Positions 36,698 through 44,562 of a stretch of DNA of 64,000 bases are shown piece after piece. Numbering within the stretch: position 1 is the first letter of the stretch; every line of letters begins with the position of its first letter. A model generated the notes under the pieces. The model made no database searches, was not told where the DNA came from, and saw only the letters and a list, made by a program, of their open reading frames with translations. The stretch lies in assembly GCF_003851545.1 (NCBI RefSeq), contig NZ_BHVX01000001.1:124001-188000 (forward strand), written 5' to 3'. The stretch comes from Ralstonia sp. SET104. Its GTDB lineage: Bacteria > Pseudomonadota > Gammaproteobacteria > Burkholderiales > Burkholderiaceae. Both the position numbers and the translations under genes were made by a program.

Positions 36698-36891
36698 CGC
36701 AGAAACGGGTACGCATCGCTTGCACGCGTGGTGCGTTAGCGCATTGTCGAAACCGATTATCAGCGCGATTTGCGCGACAGTTGTTACTTACGTCGCCCGC
36801 AGAATTGGGTACGCTTTGGTTGCCGGATCGGCGACGATGGTGCGCAGAAACGGGTACGCTCGCCTCTGCATTGCACGCAGAAACGGGTACG
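36698..36891 (+). repeat. Left outer iteron cluster (four copies)
   Basis: Four direct copies of the origin 16-mer CGCAGAAACGGGTACG at 36698-36713, 36798-36813 (variant AGAATTGGG), 36843-36858 and 36876-36891, all on the plus strand, in the gap between the recombinase-like gene and azgA-like permease gene. Spacings are 100, 45 and 33 bases, not the regular 22 of the core array. Confidence 0.85.
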
Positions 36892-36919
36892 CTTTGGCGC
36901 AAATGCTCCCCCCAAAAAA

Positions 36920-36944
36920 AACGCGGACCCTGAAAGTCCGCGTT
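36920..36944 (-). terminator. Rho-independent terminator of purine permease
   Basis: Stem AACGCGGAC / GTCCGCGTT with loop CCTGAAA (plus-strand reading), followed on the minus strand by eight U residues. 29 bases past the permease stop. Confidence 0.85.
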
Positions 36945-36972
36945 CTTCGTTGAACAGTAACGACCTTGGTGT

Positions 36973-38277
36973 TCAGTGCCCACCCGATAGATAGAAGAAG
37001 CGGAACAGGAACACCGCCGAGATGATCCATACGATGATCGGCACCTCACGCATGCGGCCCGTCAACAGCTTCAGGCCCGAGTACGTGATGAAGCCGAACG
37101 CCACGCCGTTGGCGATCGAATACGTGAACGGCATCATCAGCGCTGTCAGCACCGCAGGCACGGCTTCGGTGGTGTCTTCCCAGTTCAGGTCCACCAGCTC
37201 ACGCAGCATCAGGCATGACACGTATAGCAGCGCGGGTGCGGTCGCATAGGCGGGCACCACGCCAGCCAGCGGCGAGAAGAACAGGCACAGCAGGAATAAC
37301 ACCGCCACCGTCAGCGCAGTCAGCCCGGTACGGCCCCCGGCCTGCACGCCCGAGGCGCTTTCAATGTAGGCGGTGGTTGATGACGTGCCCAGCAGCGAGC
37401 CTGCCATGATGGCCGTGCTGTCGGCCAGCAGCGCCTTGTTCAGACGGTCCATCTTGCCTTGCTTGAGCAGCCCCGCGCGGTTGGCCACGCCCATCAGCGT
37501 GCCGGTCGCGTCAAACAGCTCCACCAGGAAGAACACCAGCACCACGTTCAGGATGCCCACCGACAGCGCACCCATGATGTCGAGTTGCATCAGCGTGGGC
37601 GCCAGCGACGGCGGCATCGACACCACGCCGTGAAAGGTATTGCCGGCAAAGAAAAAGCTCGCCGCCGTCACCGCCAGAATGCCGATCAGGATGGCGCCCT
37701 TCACGCGCAGGTGGTCCAGCGCCACGATCAGGAAGAAGCCGATCACCGCCAGGATGACCGAAGGCTGATGCACGTCGCCCAGCGTCACGAGCGTCGCCGG
37801 ATTCCCGACGATCAACCCCGCGCCACGCAGCGACACAATGCCCAGGAACAACCCGATACCAGCCGTGATCGCCACGCGAATCGAATGCGGAATCCCATTG
37901 ACGATCATCTCGCGGATGCGAAACACGCTCACCAGCAGGAACAGGCAGCCGGAGATGAACACCGCGCCCAGCGCCGCCTGCCACGTAAAGCCCATGCCCT
38001 TGACCACCGCATACGCAAAGTAGGCGTTCAGGCCCATGCCCGGCGCCATGGCGATCGGGTAGTTCGCGTACATCCCCATGATGATCGTGCCGATCGCTGC
38101 CGCAATGCAGGTAGCGACAAACACCGCGTCGTGCGGCATGCCCGCATCGGCCAGGATGTTCGGGTTGACAAAGACGATGTACGCCATCGTGAGGAACGTC
38201 GTCAGCCCAGCGAGCACTTCGGTGCGAACGTCGGTCTGGTGTTCCTCAAGCTTGAAGGTGCGCGCGAGCCAGGTCAT
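36973..38277 (-). CDS. AzgA-type purine permease (NCS2 family)
   Basis: A 434-residue membrane protein of the AzgA/PbuG adenine-guanine-hypoxanthine permease family: GLTTFLTMAYIVFVNPNILA in helix 1, YPIAMAPGMGLNAYFAYAVV (the family's substrate-site signature), FLVELFDATGTLMGVANRAG, and SSTTAYIESASGVQAGGRTG. About 12-14 helices. Takes up purine bases with protons. It is inserted between the recombinase-like gene and the core origin and is bounded on both sides by iterons. No riboswitch was recognised in its upstream region. Confidence 0.9.
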   Translation of the reverse strand: MTWLARTFKLEEHQTDVRTEVLAGLTTFLTMAYIVFVNPNILADAGMPHDAVFVATCIAAAIGTIIMGMYANYPIAMAPGMGLNAYFAYAVVKGMGFTWQAALGAVFISGCLFLLVSVFRIREMIVNGIPHSIRVAITAGIGLFLGIVSLRGAGLIVGNPATLVTLGDVHQPSVILAVIGFFLIVALDHLRVKGAILIGILAVTAASFFFAGNTFHGVVSMPPSLAPTLMQLDIMGALSVGILNVVLVFFLVELFDATGTLMGVANRAGLLKQGKMDRLNKALLADSTAIMAGSLLGTSSTTAYIESASGVQAGGRTGLTALTVAVLFLLCLFFSPLAGVVPAYATAPALLYVSCLMLRELVDLNWEDTTEAVPAVLTALMMPFTYSIANGVAFGFITYSGLKLLTGRMREVPIIVWIISAVFLFRFFYLSGGH

Positions 38278-38564
38278 TCAGGCGGTCTCCTCTTGTTGTG
38301 AAGTGTCATCGCTGGCCGGCGCTGACCGGCATCCGGCTCCCCGATGACCATCCACCATGGAGCGAGGCTGCTCTTAGCAAGATTCTGGCGCCCAAAGGCC
38401 GCGCGGTCGAAATACGGTCCATGCGAATCGAATGACGGAAAACGCGCCGACCTGGCGTTTGGCCGGCGCGCGGGATGCGCATGATGCCCGAAACGCCCGG
38501 CGTATGCACGCGCCAGGCGGGCAGTGCTCCGCCGCTCAGAGGCGGCTAAATTGCGCGGGCAGAC
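38278..38564. other. Permease upstream region, no gene seen
   Basis: 287 bases between the permease start and the first iteron of the origin. Presumably holds the permease promoter; no clear motif was found. Confidence 0.4.
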
Positions 38565-39275
38565 CGTACCCGTTTCTGCGAGAACTTGATGCCACGCGGC
38601 CTGCGTAGCGATTCGCGTACCCGTTTCTGCGTGCGCTGTCGCAGAAACGGGTACGAATGTTGGCGAATCGAGCAGCGGAAGCGGCAAGAACACTGGCGTA
38701 CCTGTTTCTGCGCGCTGTGACAGGCAAACCGTACCCGTTTCTGCGCGCGATCGGACCCCGTCGCCTCATGCAACGTGAACCCGTTTCTGCGAGGAAGCCC
38801 CTGATCCGCCGTACCCATTTCTGCGCCATCGTTCGCAGAAACAGGTACGCCTTATTTGCAAGCTGCCACGCCAAGCCCTTGGCTAATAAGGGTTTTTACC
38901 CGCAGAAACAGGTACGGCGGGGCTGACGCCAAGCCTCCGCCCATCGCCAAAATGCACACCCTCGTCCAAGTTTCAGCGATGAAAGTTCAAAATTCGCTTG
39001 CCCGAACGGAAGGCTCGACGAAGTGCCAGCGGGAACGGCTCCGCAGAAACGAGTACGCACTGGCCACACGCAAACCTACGAAAGCGGGCGCTTGCTTTCT
39101 GGCAGATGCCTTAACCGCGCGAGCAACAACATCACGAAAGTCAGCACACTCGCAGATTTGGGTACGCCAGGCGCACACTCGCTCCCCCTTGTTCACGCAG
39201 AAACGGGTACGCTATTGCTGCGATCCAACTGATCCTGCCCAGAAAGCGGCCTAATTGGCCGCAGAAACGGGTACG
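38565..39275. repeat. Upstream iteron field of the origin (13 copies)
   Basis: Copies of CGCAGAAACGGGTACG (F) or its complement (R), exact or with one to three changes, start at: 38565 R, 38616 R, 38640 F, 38697 R, 38730 R, 38776 R, 38810 R, 38834 F, 38901 F, 39042 F, 39151 F, 39196 F and 39260 F. Most variation falls in the AAACGG core; GTACG is nearly constant. Two close inverted pairs (38616/38640 and 38810/38834) have start spacing 24. No gene is seen in this region; short open frames merely read through the repeats. Confidence 0.88.
38970..38985. promoter_or_regulatory. Degenerate parS-like site inside the origin
   Basis: GTTTCAGCGATGAAAG differs from the palindrome CTTTCAGCGCTGAAAG at two positions. 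It lies among the iterons, 2.5 kb before parA. Possibly a weak ParB-binding site. Confidence 0.4.
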
Positions 39276-39321
39276 CGCAGGCAAAGTGGCGCCGAATTGC
39301 GTTGCGCCCTTACCCTTTTTC

Positions 39322-39342
39322 TGTGGATAACACTGTGGACAA
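39322..39342. promoter_or_regulatory. Two DnaA boxes
   Basis: TGTGGATAA (39322-39330, exact complement of TTATCCACA) and TGTGGACAA (39334-39342), start-to-start distance 12. They sit immediately before the regular iteron array, as in iteron origins that need both RepA and DnaA. Confidence 0.8.
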
Positions 39343-39356
39343 CCTGATGTTGTCCC

Positions 39357-39461
39357 CGCAGATTCCGGTACGCCCAATGCGCAGAAGCGGGTACGGTTTC
39401 GCGCAGAAGCGGGTACGCCGTCACGCAGAATCTGGTTCGCACGTTCGCAGAATCTGGTTCG
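39357..39461 (+). other. Core iteron array of the chromid origin (oriV)
   Basis: Five direct iterons start at 39357, 39380, 39402, 39424 and 39446, spaced 23, 22, 22 and 22 bases, two DNA turns, so all face one side of the helix. Sequences grade from CGCAGATTCCGGTACG and CGCAGAAGCGGGTACG (twice) to CGCAGAATCTGGTTCG (twice). With the DnaA boxes on one side and an AT-rich stretch on the other this is the likely replication start site recognised by RepA. Confidence 0.85.
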
Positions 39462-39505
39462 GTTTACCCCCCTGAACCCAATGCTGACAAGGCTTTGCGG
39501 GCCGC

Positions 39506-39560
39506 GTATACGGTTTACCTGTAGTAAACGTAGAAGGTATATATAGCTTGTAGTGAGGAA
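39506..39560. other. AT-rich stretch, candidate unwinding element/repA promoter
   Basis: A locally AT-rich run in otherwise GC-rich DNA (GTATACGG, then GTAAACGTAGAAGGTATATAT). It contains an inverted repeat GTTTAC-N5-GTAAAC (39513-39529). It fits a DNA unwinding element and could also carry the repA -10 region. Confidence 0.6.
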
Positions 39561-39632
39561 AGGTCTTCCGTGGACAACCCTTCAGGTTGCCCACCGACGC
39601 CCTTCCCGCGACAACGAGCAAAAATAAGAAAA

Positions 39633-39648
39633 CGTACCCGATTCTGCG
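39633..39648 (-). promoter_or_regulatory. Inverted iteron in the repA leader
   Basis: CGTACCCGATTCTGCG, an inverted iteron with one change, 52 bases before the repA start. Its position and reversed orientation suit RepA autorepression. Confidence 0.7.
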
Positions 39649-39700
39649 TGACAAGGCGAAGACGTTTTAGTACAAAGGCTCTGAACAATTCCTGCGCACC

Positions 39701-40783
39701 ATGGTCACCAAACGCCTCGCTCCCAATGGGAAACCGGACGACGACTCGCCCGGCCGCATCATCGTCCCTTCGGGAGGGCAAGTCATTGCCGCGCCGGAGA
39801 AATTCCAGCGCCTGTTCGACGAAGCGCAGGCGATGGAACGCGAAGACGCCTGGCAAAGCGGCGAGGTCGGCTTCCTCAGCCGTGCCAGCGTGCAAGTCAC
39901 TCTCCCCTATCGGGCTCCCAAAGGCGCCCCGCCAGTCTGGACGCGTTCGAGCGGCAACATCTCGCTGATGATCCAACCGGGGTATTTCACGCAGCAGCGC
40001 TCCGAACGCGCCAGCAATGGGCGGCAGCGCATCGTTTCTGAGACCGTCTCGTTTGGCTATCCCTATGGCTCGTATCCGCGGCTAATGCTGGCCTGGATCG
40101 GCAAGGAAATCATGGCCAAGAAGAAGCGCGGCGAGTTCCAGGGCACCGTGGAGGATCGGCGTATCTCGTTGGGCAACTCGTTGTCCGAGTTCATGTACAA
40201 CCTGGGTATCCCGATGGCCACGGGCGGCAAGCGCGGGACCATGACGCTGGTGCGCCAGCAGATGATTCGGCTGTTCTCCGCCACGATTGCCATCGTGCAG
40301 AACAAATCAGCGCCCCTCAGCCAGAATCAAAATCAGAACCAGGAACCATTGTCGATTGACCGCATCGGCTATTTGCTGGCCGATCAGTTGTCTACGTGGT
40401 GGGATCCGATGCAGCCTGGCCAAGGCTCAATGTTTGAGAGCTTCGTGGTGCTGTCTGAACCGTTCTTCAACGAGCTGGTGAATCGGCCGGTGCCAGTGGA
40501 TATGCGCGCGCTGAAAGCGCTCAAGCAGTCGCCGTTTGCGTTGGATGTGTATTCGTGGCTCACCTACCGCTTCTTTACGATCCAGAAGCGTACGGAGATT
40601 CCTTGGGAAGCGTTGCAGATGCAATTCGGCACCGAGACTGAAAGCGAACGGAAATTCCGTGCTTTGTTCCGGAAGGCGCTGAAGGACGTGCTGGTCGTCT
40701 ATCCGGATGCCAAAGTGGATGCCGATTCGTCGAAAGCGCTGATTCTGCAGCCTTCGCGTACCAGTGTGCGGAAGCTGGCCTGA
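39701..40783 (+). CDS. repA: Replication initiator RepA
   Basis: A 360-residue initiator of the RepA_C type found on Ralstonia, Cupriavidus and Burkholderia secondary replicons. Characteristic blocks are PWTRSSGNISLMIQPGYF-like sequence (VWTRSSGNISLMIQPGYF), GYPYGSYPRLMLAWIGKEIM, SEFMYNLGIPMATGGKRGTM, and a winged-helix-like C-terminal part with AYDVYSWLTYRFF-like sequence (ALDVYSWLTYRFFTIQKRTE). It would bind the iterons upstream and open the origin. The ATG at 39701 has only a weak ribosome-binding site, which fits tight control of initiator levels. Convergent with the cold-shock gene. Confidence 0.92.
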   Translation: MVTKRLAPNGKPDDDSPGRIIVPSGGQVIAAPEKFQRLFDEAQAMEREDAWQSGEVGFLSRASVQVTLPYRAPKGAPPVWTRSSGNISLMIQPGYFTQQRSERASNGRQRIVSETVSFGYPYGSYPRLMLAWIGKEIMAKKKRGEFQGTVEDRRISLGNSLSEFMYNLGIPMATGGKRGTMTLVRQQMIRLFSATIAIVQNKSAPLSQNQNQNQEPLSIDRIGYLLADQLSTWWDPMQPGQGSMFESFVVLSEPFFNELVNRPVPVDMRALKALKQSPFALDVYSWLTYRFFTIQKRTEIPWEALQMQFGTETESERKFRALFRKALKDVLVVYPDAKVDADSSKALILQPSRTSVRKLA

Positions 40784-40811
40784 AGCAAAAGCGACAGCGC
40801 CAGGCAAAAAG

Positions 40812-40836
40812 AAAGGGGAGCCGAAGCTCCCCTTTT
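40812..40836. terminator. Bidirectional terminator between repA and the cold-shock gene
   Basis: Stem AAAGGGGAG / CTCCCCTTT with loop CCGAAG, T-rich on the plus side and A-rich before it, so it can serve both convergent genes. Confidence 0.8.
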
Positions 40837-40862
40837 CTCATCTCAGGCGATCAGCCCGAAAC

Positions 40863-41066
40863 TTATTCCGGCTTGATCGCCGAGGCTTGCAGACCCTTCG
40901 GGCCTTGCTTCACCTCGAAGGTGACCTTCTGGCCGTCTTTCAGGGTCTTGAAGCCCGAACCCTGAATTTCGGAGAAGTGCGCGAACAGATCCGCGCCGCC
41001 GCCGTCCGGAGTGATGAAGCCGAAGCCTTTGGTTTCGTTAAACCATTTGACAGTACCCGTGGCCAT
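40863..41066 (-). CDS. Cold-shock domain protein (CspA family)
   Basis: A 67-residue single-strand nucleic-acid binding protein: [20 protein letters not shown] holds RNP1 (KGFGFI), and LFAHFSEI is RNP2. It acts as an RNA chaperone. AAAGGAA lies 8 bases before the ATG. The minus-strand region before it is long and ungened, as usual for cold-shock mRNA leaders. It is lodged between repA and parA, which is common on these replicons. Confidence 0.95.
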   Translation of the reverse strand: MATGTVKWFNETKGFGFITPDGGGADLFAHFSEIQGSGFKTLKDGQKVTFEVKQGPKGLQASAIKPE

Positions 41067-41453
41067 GCAAAAATTCCTTTAAAAAACAAAAAACACGTCG
41101 TCCAGCCGATCCGGACATCGCACGAAGAACCGGCTGATTCCGAATCTTGCGTAGACAAAGTCTTCAGACGACTGTCCGAACATCATAACCAGTTTGGAGC
41201 AGAGTGTCGATGGGCGGCATTTTTTCCAAATGTCGCTTTTATGCATCTCACTGGTAAACACCTAGGAAGCACGTAAATGCAGGGTTGAACGCATGAAGTT
41301 ATGCGCCAAAGACCGCATTTACATCTCAGTTTAGGCGGATGAAAACCACCTGCTCACACCGCCTTCCGCAGCGCCTTCCCAATGAAATTTATATGAATTG
41401 AATTTTACCGATCTTGTGTTTCCTTGCGGTCTTCCCTAAGATGAGCGCTACTG
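41067..41453. other. Divergent leader region between cold-shock gene and parA
   Basis: 387 bases without a gene. The cold-shock side probably is a long 5' untranslated leader (U-rich TGTTTTTTGTTTTTTAAAGG just before the ATG). The parA side is AT-rich (41385-41420) and ends in a parS palindrome. Confidence 0.5.
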
Positions 41454-41471
41454 ACTTTCAGCGCTGAAAGT
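41454..41471. promoter_or_regulatory. parS centromere site 1
   Basis: Perfect 18-base palindrome ACTTTCAGCGCTGAAAGT, 9 bases before the parA GTG. Its recurrence inside parB and near 44.4 kb marks it as the ParB-binding centromere of this replicon; at this spot it may also mediate autorepression of parAB. Confidence 0.85.
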
Positions 41472-41480
41472 GGAGGACGA

Positions 41481-42149
41481 GTGAGCGCCAAAATCGTAAC
41501 GGTATTCAATCAGAAGGGCGGCTGCGGCAAGACGACTGTCAGCATGCACATCGCCGGCACCTTGGGTTTGCGGGGTAGCAAGACGCTATTGGTCGACATG
41601 GACGAGCAAGGAACGGCCACCCGTTGGGCTGCTCAGGCTCCCGAAGAGAAACCTTTCCCGGCGTCTGTGATCGGCTTGGCGCCTTCCGGCGGCGCCATGC
41701 ATCGAGAGGTTCGCAAGTTTGTGGCGGACTACGACTACATCGTGGTCGATTGCCCTCCCGCAGTTCATTCGCCCTCGTCATCGAGCGCGTTGTTAATTTC
41801 CGACATTGCGCTCATCCCTGTTGTGCCGTCTCCGCCCGATTTGTGGGCTGCGGTGGCCGCAAAAGCATTGGCCCAGCAGGCCCAGGTGACCAATGAGACG
41901 TTGCGTATTCGAGTACTGGCGAACATGGTCCAGCGGCGTGTGTCACTCGCTAAACAAGCAATTGAAATTCTTGGTGATGATGGCGATATTCCTTTGATGG
42001 ATTCCATGATCGGTTCGCGCTCCGCATTTCGAGAATGCCAAGCGATTGGTGCAACCGTGCACGGTGTCTCTGGGGCACGCGAAGCCGTGAGTGAAGTCGA
42101 CATCCTGATCGACGAGGTGTTGCAGTTGCTGCAGGAGGAACGCGTATGA
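41481..42149 (+). CDS. parA: Partition ATPase ParA
   Basis: A 222-residue deviant Walker ATPase: KGGCGKTTVSMHIAG near the N-terminus, DMDEQGTATRW (Walker A'), and YDYIVVDCPPAVHSP (Walker B). It has no N-terminal DNA-binding extension, so it is the short (type Ib-like) form. It moves the ParB-parS complexes on the nucleoid to segregate the replicon. GTG start with GGAGGA 5 bases upstream; overlaps parB by four bases. Confidence 0.92.
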   Translation: MSAKIVTVFNQKGGCGKTTVSMHIAGTLGLRGSKTLLVDMDEQGTATRWAAQAPEEKPFPASVIGLAPSGGAMHREVRKFVADYDYIVVDCPPAVHSPSSSSALLISDIALIPVVPSPPDLWAAVAAKALAQQAQVTNETLRIRVLANMVQRRVSLAKQAIEILGDDGDIPLMDSMIGSRSAFRECQAIGATVHGVSGAREAVSEVDILIDEVLQLLQEERV

Positions 42150-43150
42150 GCGCGAAGTTGAAATCGCTCAAGGACGGCATGCTCGCCGGTATTGCCGCAG
42201 AGAAAACCAAAGCGACACCGGTTGACCGCTTTGCTTTGGCGGACAAGGCGATTACGTCGCATCCGCGCGGCTTGCTGGGTCAGACCGGTCCCGCTTTCAG
42301 CGCTGAAAGTCCTGCTCCCGCCAATACTTCTGAGCGCCGCGTTATCAAGGTTCCGCTTGAGCGGCTGCAGGAGAATCCGCTCAACGCCCGCCGTATCTAC
42401 GATCCGCAGATCGTTCAAGAACGGGCGGCATCCATTGCCACGCATGGTCAGCAAACGCCTGGCTTGGCGGCGCCTGATCCAGCCCGGCCAGGCTGGTATG
42501 TTCTGATCGACGGCCATTACCGTAAGCGGGCGTTGGCCGCGGCCGGCAAGGCCGAGATGGATTGCTTCGTCGAAGATGGCCTGTCGGACATTGATTTCTA
42601 TCGGTTGTCCTTTGTCCTGAATGAGCAACGCTCAGGGCAGTCTGTGCTGGACAACGCGCTCGCTTGGCGCCAACTGCTGGATGAAGGAAAAGTAAAAAAA
42701 GAAGAAGATATTTGTGAAATTACCGGCGTGTCCGCAGGCACGGTTAACAAGACGCTGGCGCTGCTGAAACTGCCGGAGTCGGTGCTTGAAGTGATGAAGG
42801 AGCGGCCGGCTGGTATCGGTATCGCAACCGGATATGAACTGACGCTTTACTTCAAGAGTGCTGGCGAAGACCGCACGCGCGAACTGGTGCATCGTGTGTT
42901 GGAAGAGGGACTCTCCAGCCGCGACGTGGAGCAAATCCGCAAGGTGGCCCAGGAAGGGCGTACTCGCAAGGTTAAGGAAGTCAGTCGCCAGTACAAGATC
43001 CGAAGCGCTGAAGGTGATCTTCTGGGCACAATTAAGGAATGGGATTCGGGGCGCGTCATGCTCGATGTGAAGCTGGAAGACCGGGGCGCGCGAGAATCCT
43101 TGGTGGAGGCGCTGAAAAGCCGATTCGGCCTGGACGTCGCGCTACTGTAG
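42146..43150 (+). CDS. parB: Partition protein ParB
   Basis: A 334-residue centromere-binding protein. N-terminal CTPase/ParB fold: VPLERLQENPLNARRIYD, GQQTPGLAAPDPARPGWYVLIDGHYRKRALAAAG; central HTH: EEDICEITGVSAGTVNKTLALLKLPESVLEVM; C-terminal dimerisation part. The classic GERR-type motif reads GHYRKRA. It binds the CTTTCAGCGCTGAAAG palindromes, one of which lies within its own coding sequence. Confidence 0.92.
   Translation: MSAKLKSLKDGMLAGIAAEKTKATPVDRFALADKAITSHPRGLLGQTGPAFSAESPAPANTSERRVIKVPLERLQENPLNARRIYDPQIVQERAASIATHGQQTPGLAAPDPARPGWYVLIDGHYRKRALAAAGKAEMDCFVEDGLSDIDFYRLSFVLNEQRSGQSVLDNALAWRQLLDEGKVKKEEDICEITGVSAGTVNKTLALLKLPESVLEVMKERPAGIGIATGYELTLYFKSAGEDRTRELVHRVLEEGLSSRDVEQIRKVAQEGRTRKVKEVSRQYKIRSAEGDLLGTIKEWDSGRVMLDVKLEDRGARESLVEALKSRFGLDVALL
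42294..42309. promoter_or_regulatory. parS centromere site 2 (inside parB)
   Basis: Perfect 16-base palindrome CTTTCAGCGCTGAAAG within the 5' part of parB, encoding AFSAES. Same core as the site before parA. Confidence 0.85.
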
Positions 43151-43177
43151 TTTCGCTCCCAATTTATCCGCTGCAAG

Positions 43178-43200
43178 GCGCCCAATAGGGCGCTTTTTTT
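43178..43200 (+). terminator. Rho-independent terminator of parAB
   Basis: Stem GCGCCC / GGGCGC with loop AATA followed by seven T residues, 28 bases past the parB stop. Confidence 0.85.
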
Positions 43201-43240
43201 TGACCCGGCTTCCCATGGGGCAGCCTTTCAGCGTGTTGAG

Positions 43241-43256
43241 CGTACCCGTTTCTGCG
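43241..43256 (-). repeat. Iteron copy
   Basis: Exact CGTACCCGTTTCTGCG in the leader region between parB and the KfrA-like gene. Confidence 0.85.
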
Positions 43257-43469
43257 ACGGGCGAGCCGCCGACTAAAACCTTCTCCGCAGGTTTCGCCCC
43301 AGCGCTATTCGGGTGCCGAACTGGCCAGATTCTGGAAAGCAAGGACACTCCTTCTGCTCAGAATCGGGCTGCAACTATATTGCATCCATATTTACATAAT
43401 GATTTACACATTGGCTTGTTTGATGTTTTTAACCCTTGTTGTACACTACACAAACATCTGATCGCCCTC

Positions 43470-44306
43470 ATGGCACGCCCCGGTCTTCATTTCTCGGTAG
43501 AGCAACAGCAGCGGATCGTAGAAGCGATTCGGCGGCTGGATATCGCTTTCCCGCATGACAACGCGGTGTTCCTGGATGAAGTCATCGAGGCCGTTCAGGC
43601 GGTTACACGGCGCGTCTATGGCGCTCGGCGATACGTGCAATGGTTGGCGCAGGCGGGCGTACGTCGGCGGCCGAGCAATACGACGCTGCAGAAGGCGGTG
43701 GATCGCGCCCAAGGTCGCGGGCCGACCGCCGGTGGTATCGCGGCGGATGCCATTGAGCCCTGGCCGATCCCGTTGGCGCACGCAGAAATAGGTACGCTTT
43801 CTGAGGTTCCGAGCCATTCGGCGCGAGACGAGCGCAATCGGATCGCCTCGCGCGCCATTGGCGCGCCGGGTGCGGGCGCTGAATGGATGGAAGCGCGCAT
43901 CCGTGCCGAAGTGGCGGAGCGGGCGTTGGAACACGAGGCCGCGCGCAACCGGCAACTGCAGGCCGCCATGGCCGACCTGGAGCGGCGTCTCGGCGAGGCG
44001 CTCGCCACTGCGCCCGCCGTGCCGCCCAAGCTGACGGACGCGACGCTCGAGCGCCTGGAGCAAACCATGGAAACCGTCACCCGCCTGGAAGGGGCGGCGA
44101 GTGCGCTGGCGGGTACGGAACGCTTTCTGCGCTTGCAGAACGACGCAGTGCGCCAGCAGACGCAAAATGAAGCCGATCAACTCCGCCAACGCATTCGCGC
44201 CCTGGAGGCCGAAGTCACGCAATTGAACGCTCAGATCGACGCCTATCGGCGCACACCCGAGCGTACCGCGCCGGTTTCGCGCGGCTGGGTCAAGCCGTCT
44301 TCCTGA
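43470..44306 (+). CDS. KfrA-like DNA-binding coiled-coil protein
   Basis: A 278-residue protein: a globular basic N-terminal domain (residues 1-100, IVEAIRRLD through VRRRPSNTTLQKAVDRAQGRG) of the sort found in plasmid KfrA/replication-region DNA-binding proteins, then a long predicted coiled coil (about 125-265; RIRAEVAERALEHEAARNRQ, QLRQRIRALEAEVTQLNAQI). KfrA proteins autoregulate and support partition. The ATG at 43470 is chosen since the 270 open bases before it are AT-rich, promoter-like DNA with TTGTTGTACACTACACAA, a possible operator. The gene contains one iteron copy. Confidence 0.7.
   Translation: MARPGLHFSVEQQQRIVEAIRRLDIAFPHDNAVFLDEVIEAVQAVTRRVYGARRYVQWLAQAGVRRRPSNTTLQKAVDRAQGRGPTAGGIAADAIEPWPIPLAHAEIGTLSEVPSHSARDERNRIASRAIGAPGAGAEWMEARIRAEVAERALEHEAARNRQLQAAMADLERRLGEALATAPAVPPKLTDATLERLEQTMETVTRLEGAASALAGTERFLRLQNDAVRQQTQNEADQLRQRIRALEAEVTQLNAQIDAYRRTPERTAPVSRGWVKPSS
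43781..43796 (+). repeat. Iteron copy inside the KfrA-like gene
   Basis: CGCAGAAATAGGTACG, two changes from consensus, coding for AEIGT in the linker between the DNA-binding and coiled-coil parts. Confidence 0.7.
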
Positions 44307-44371
44307 TTTTTTGACGTGCCGTTAGCGTGCACTTACTGGTCTGGCTACCTGCAACGCGACGCCAATCAGTA

Positions 44372-44411
44372 CGCAGAATTGGGTACGCTTGCGACTTTCG
44401 GCGCTGAAAGT
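44372..44411. promoter_or_regulatory. Iteron next to a parS-like site
   Basis: Iteron variant CGCAGAATTGGGTACG (44372-44387) followed after 6 bases by ACTTTCGGCGCTGAAAGT (44394-44411), the parS palindrome with one mismatched position. This is the only place where the two elements adjoin. It lies between the KfrA-like gene and galU. Confidence 0.75.
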
Positions 44412-44562
44412 TGGTACGACAGAGTTGCAACCCCTTGTAGGAAAGCGTGCCCGTGCGGTGCGCGTGCCAATGCATGGCGCTTGCCCGGTGGTGCGCTATT
44501 CAAAAGCTGCCACGCGGGCATATGACTTGCTCATGACGCTACGTCTTACCAATGGAGTCGTC

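Noticed and set aside
38306-38874. Short minus-strand open frames in the origin region
   Set aside because: They are created by translating the repeats (ETGT/RNGY/KRVR patterns) and have no start signals.
38565-39275. Origin repeats as a possible CRISPR array
   Set aside because: Units are 16 bases, occur in both orientations at irregular spacing, and no cas genes are present.
43210-43240. CTTTCAGCGTGTTGAG before the KfrA-like gene as another parS
   Set aside because: Only the left half of the palindrome is present.
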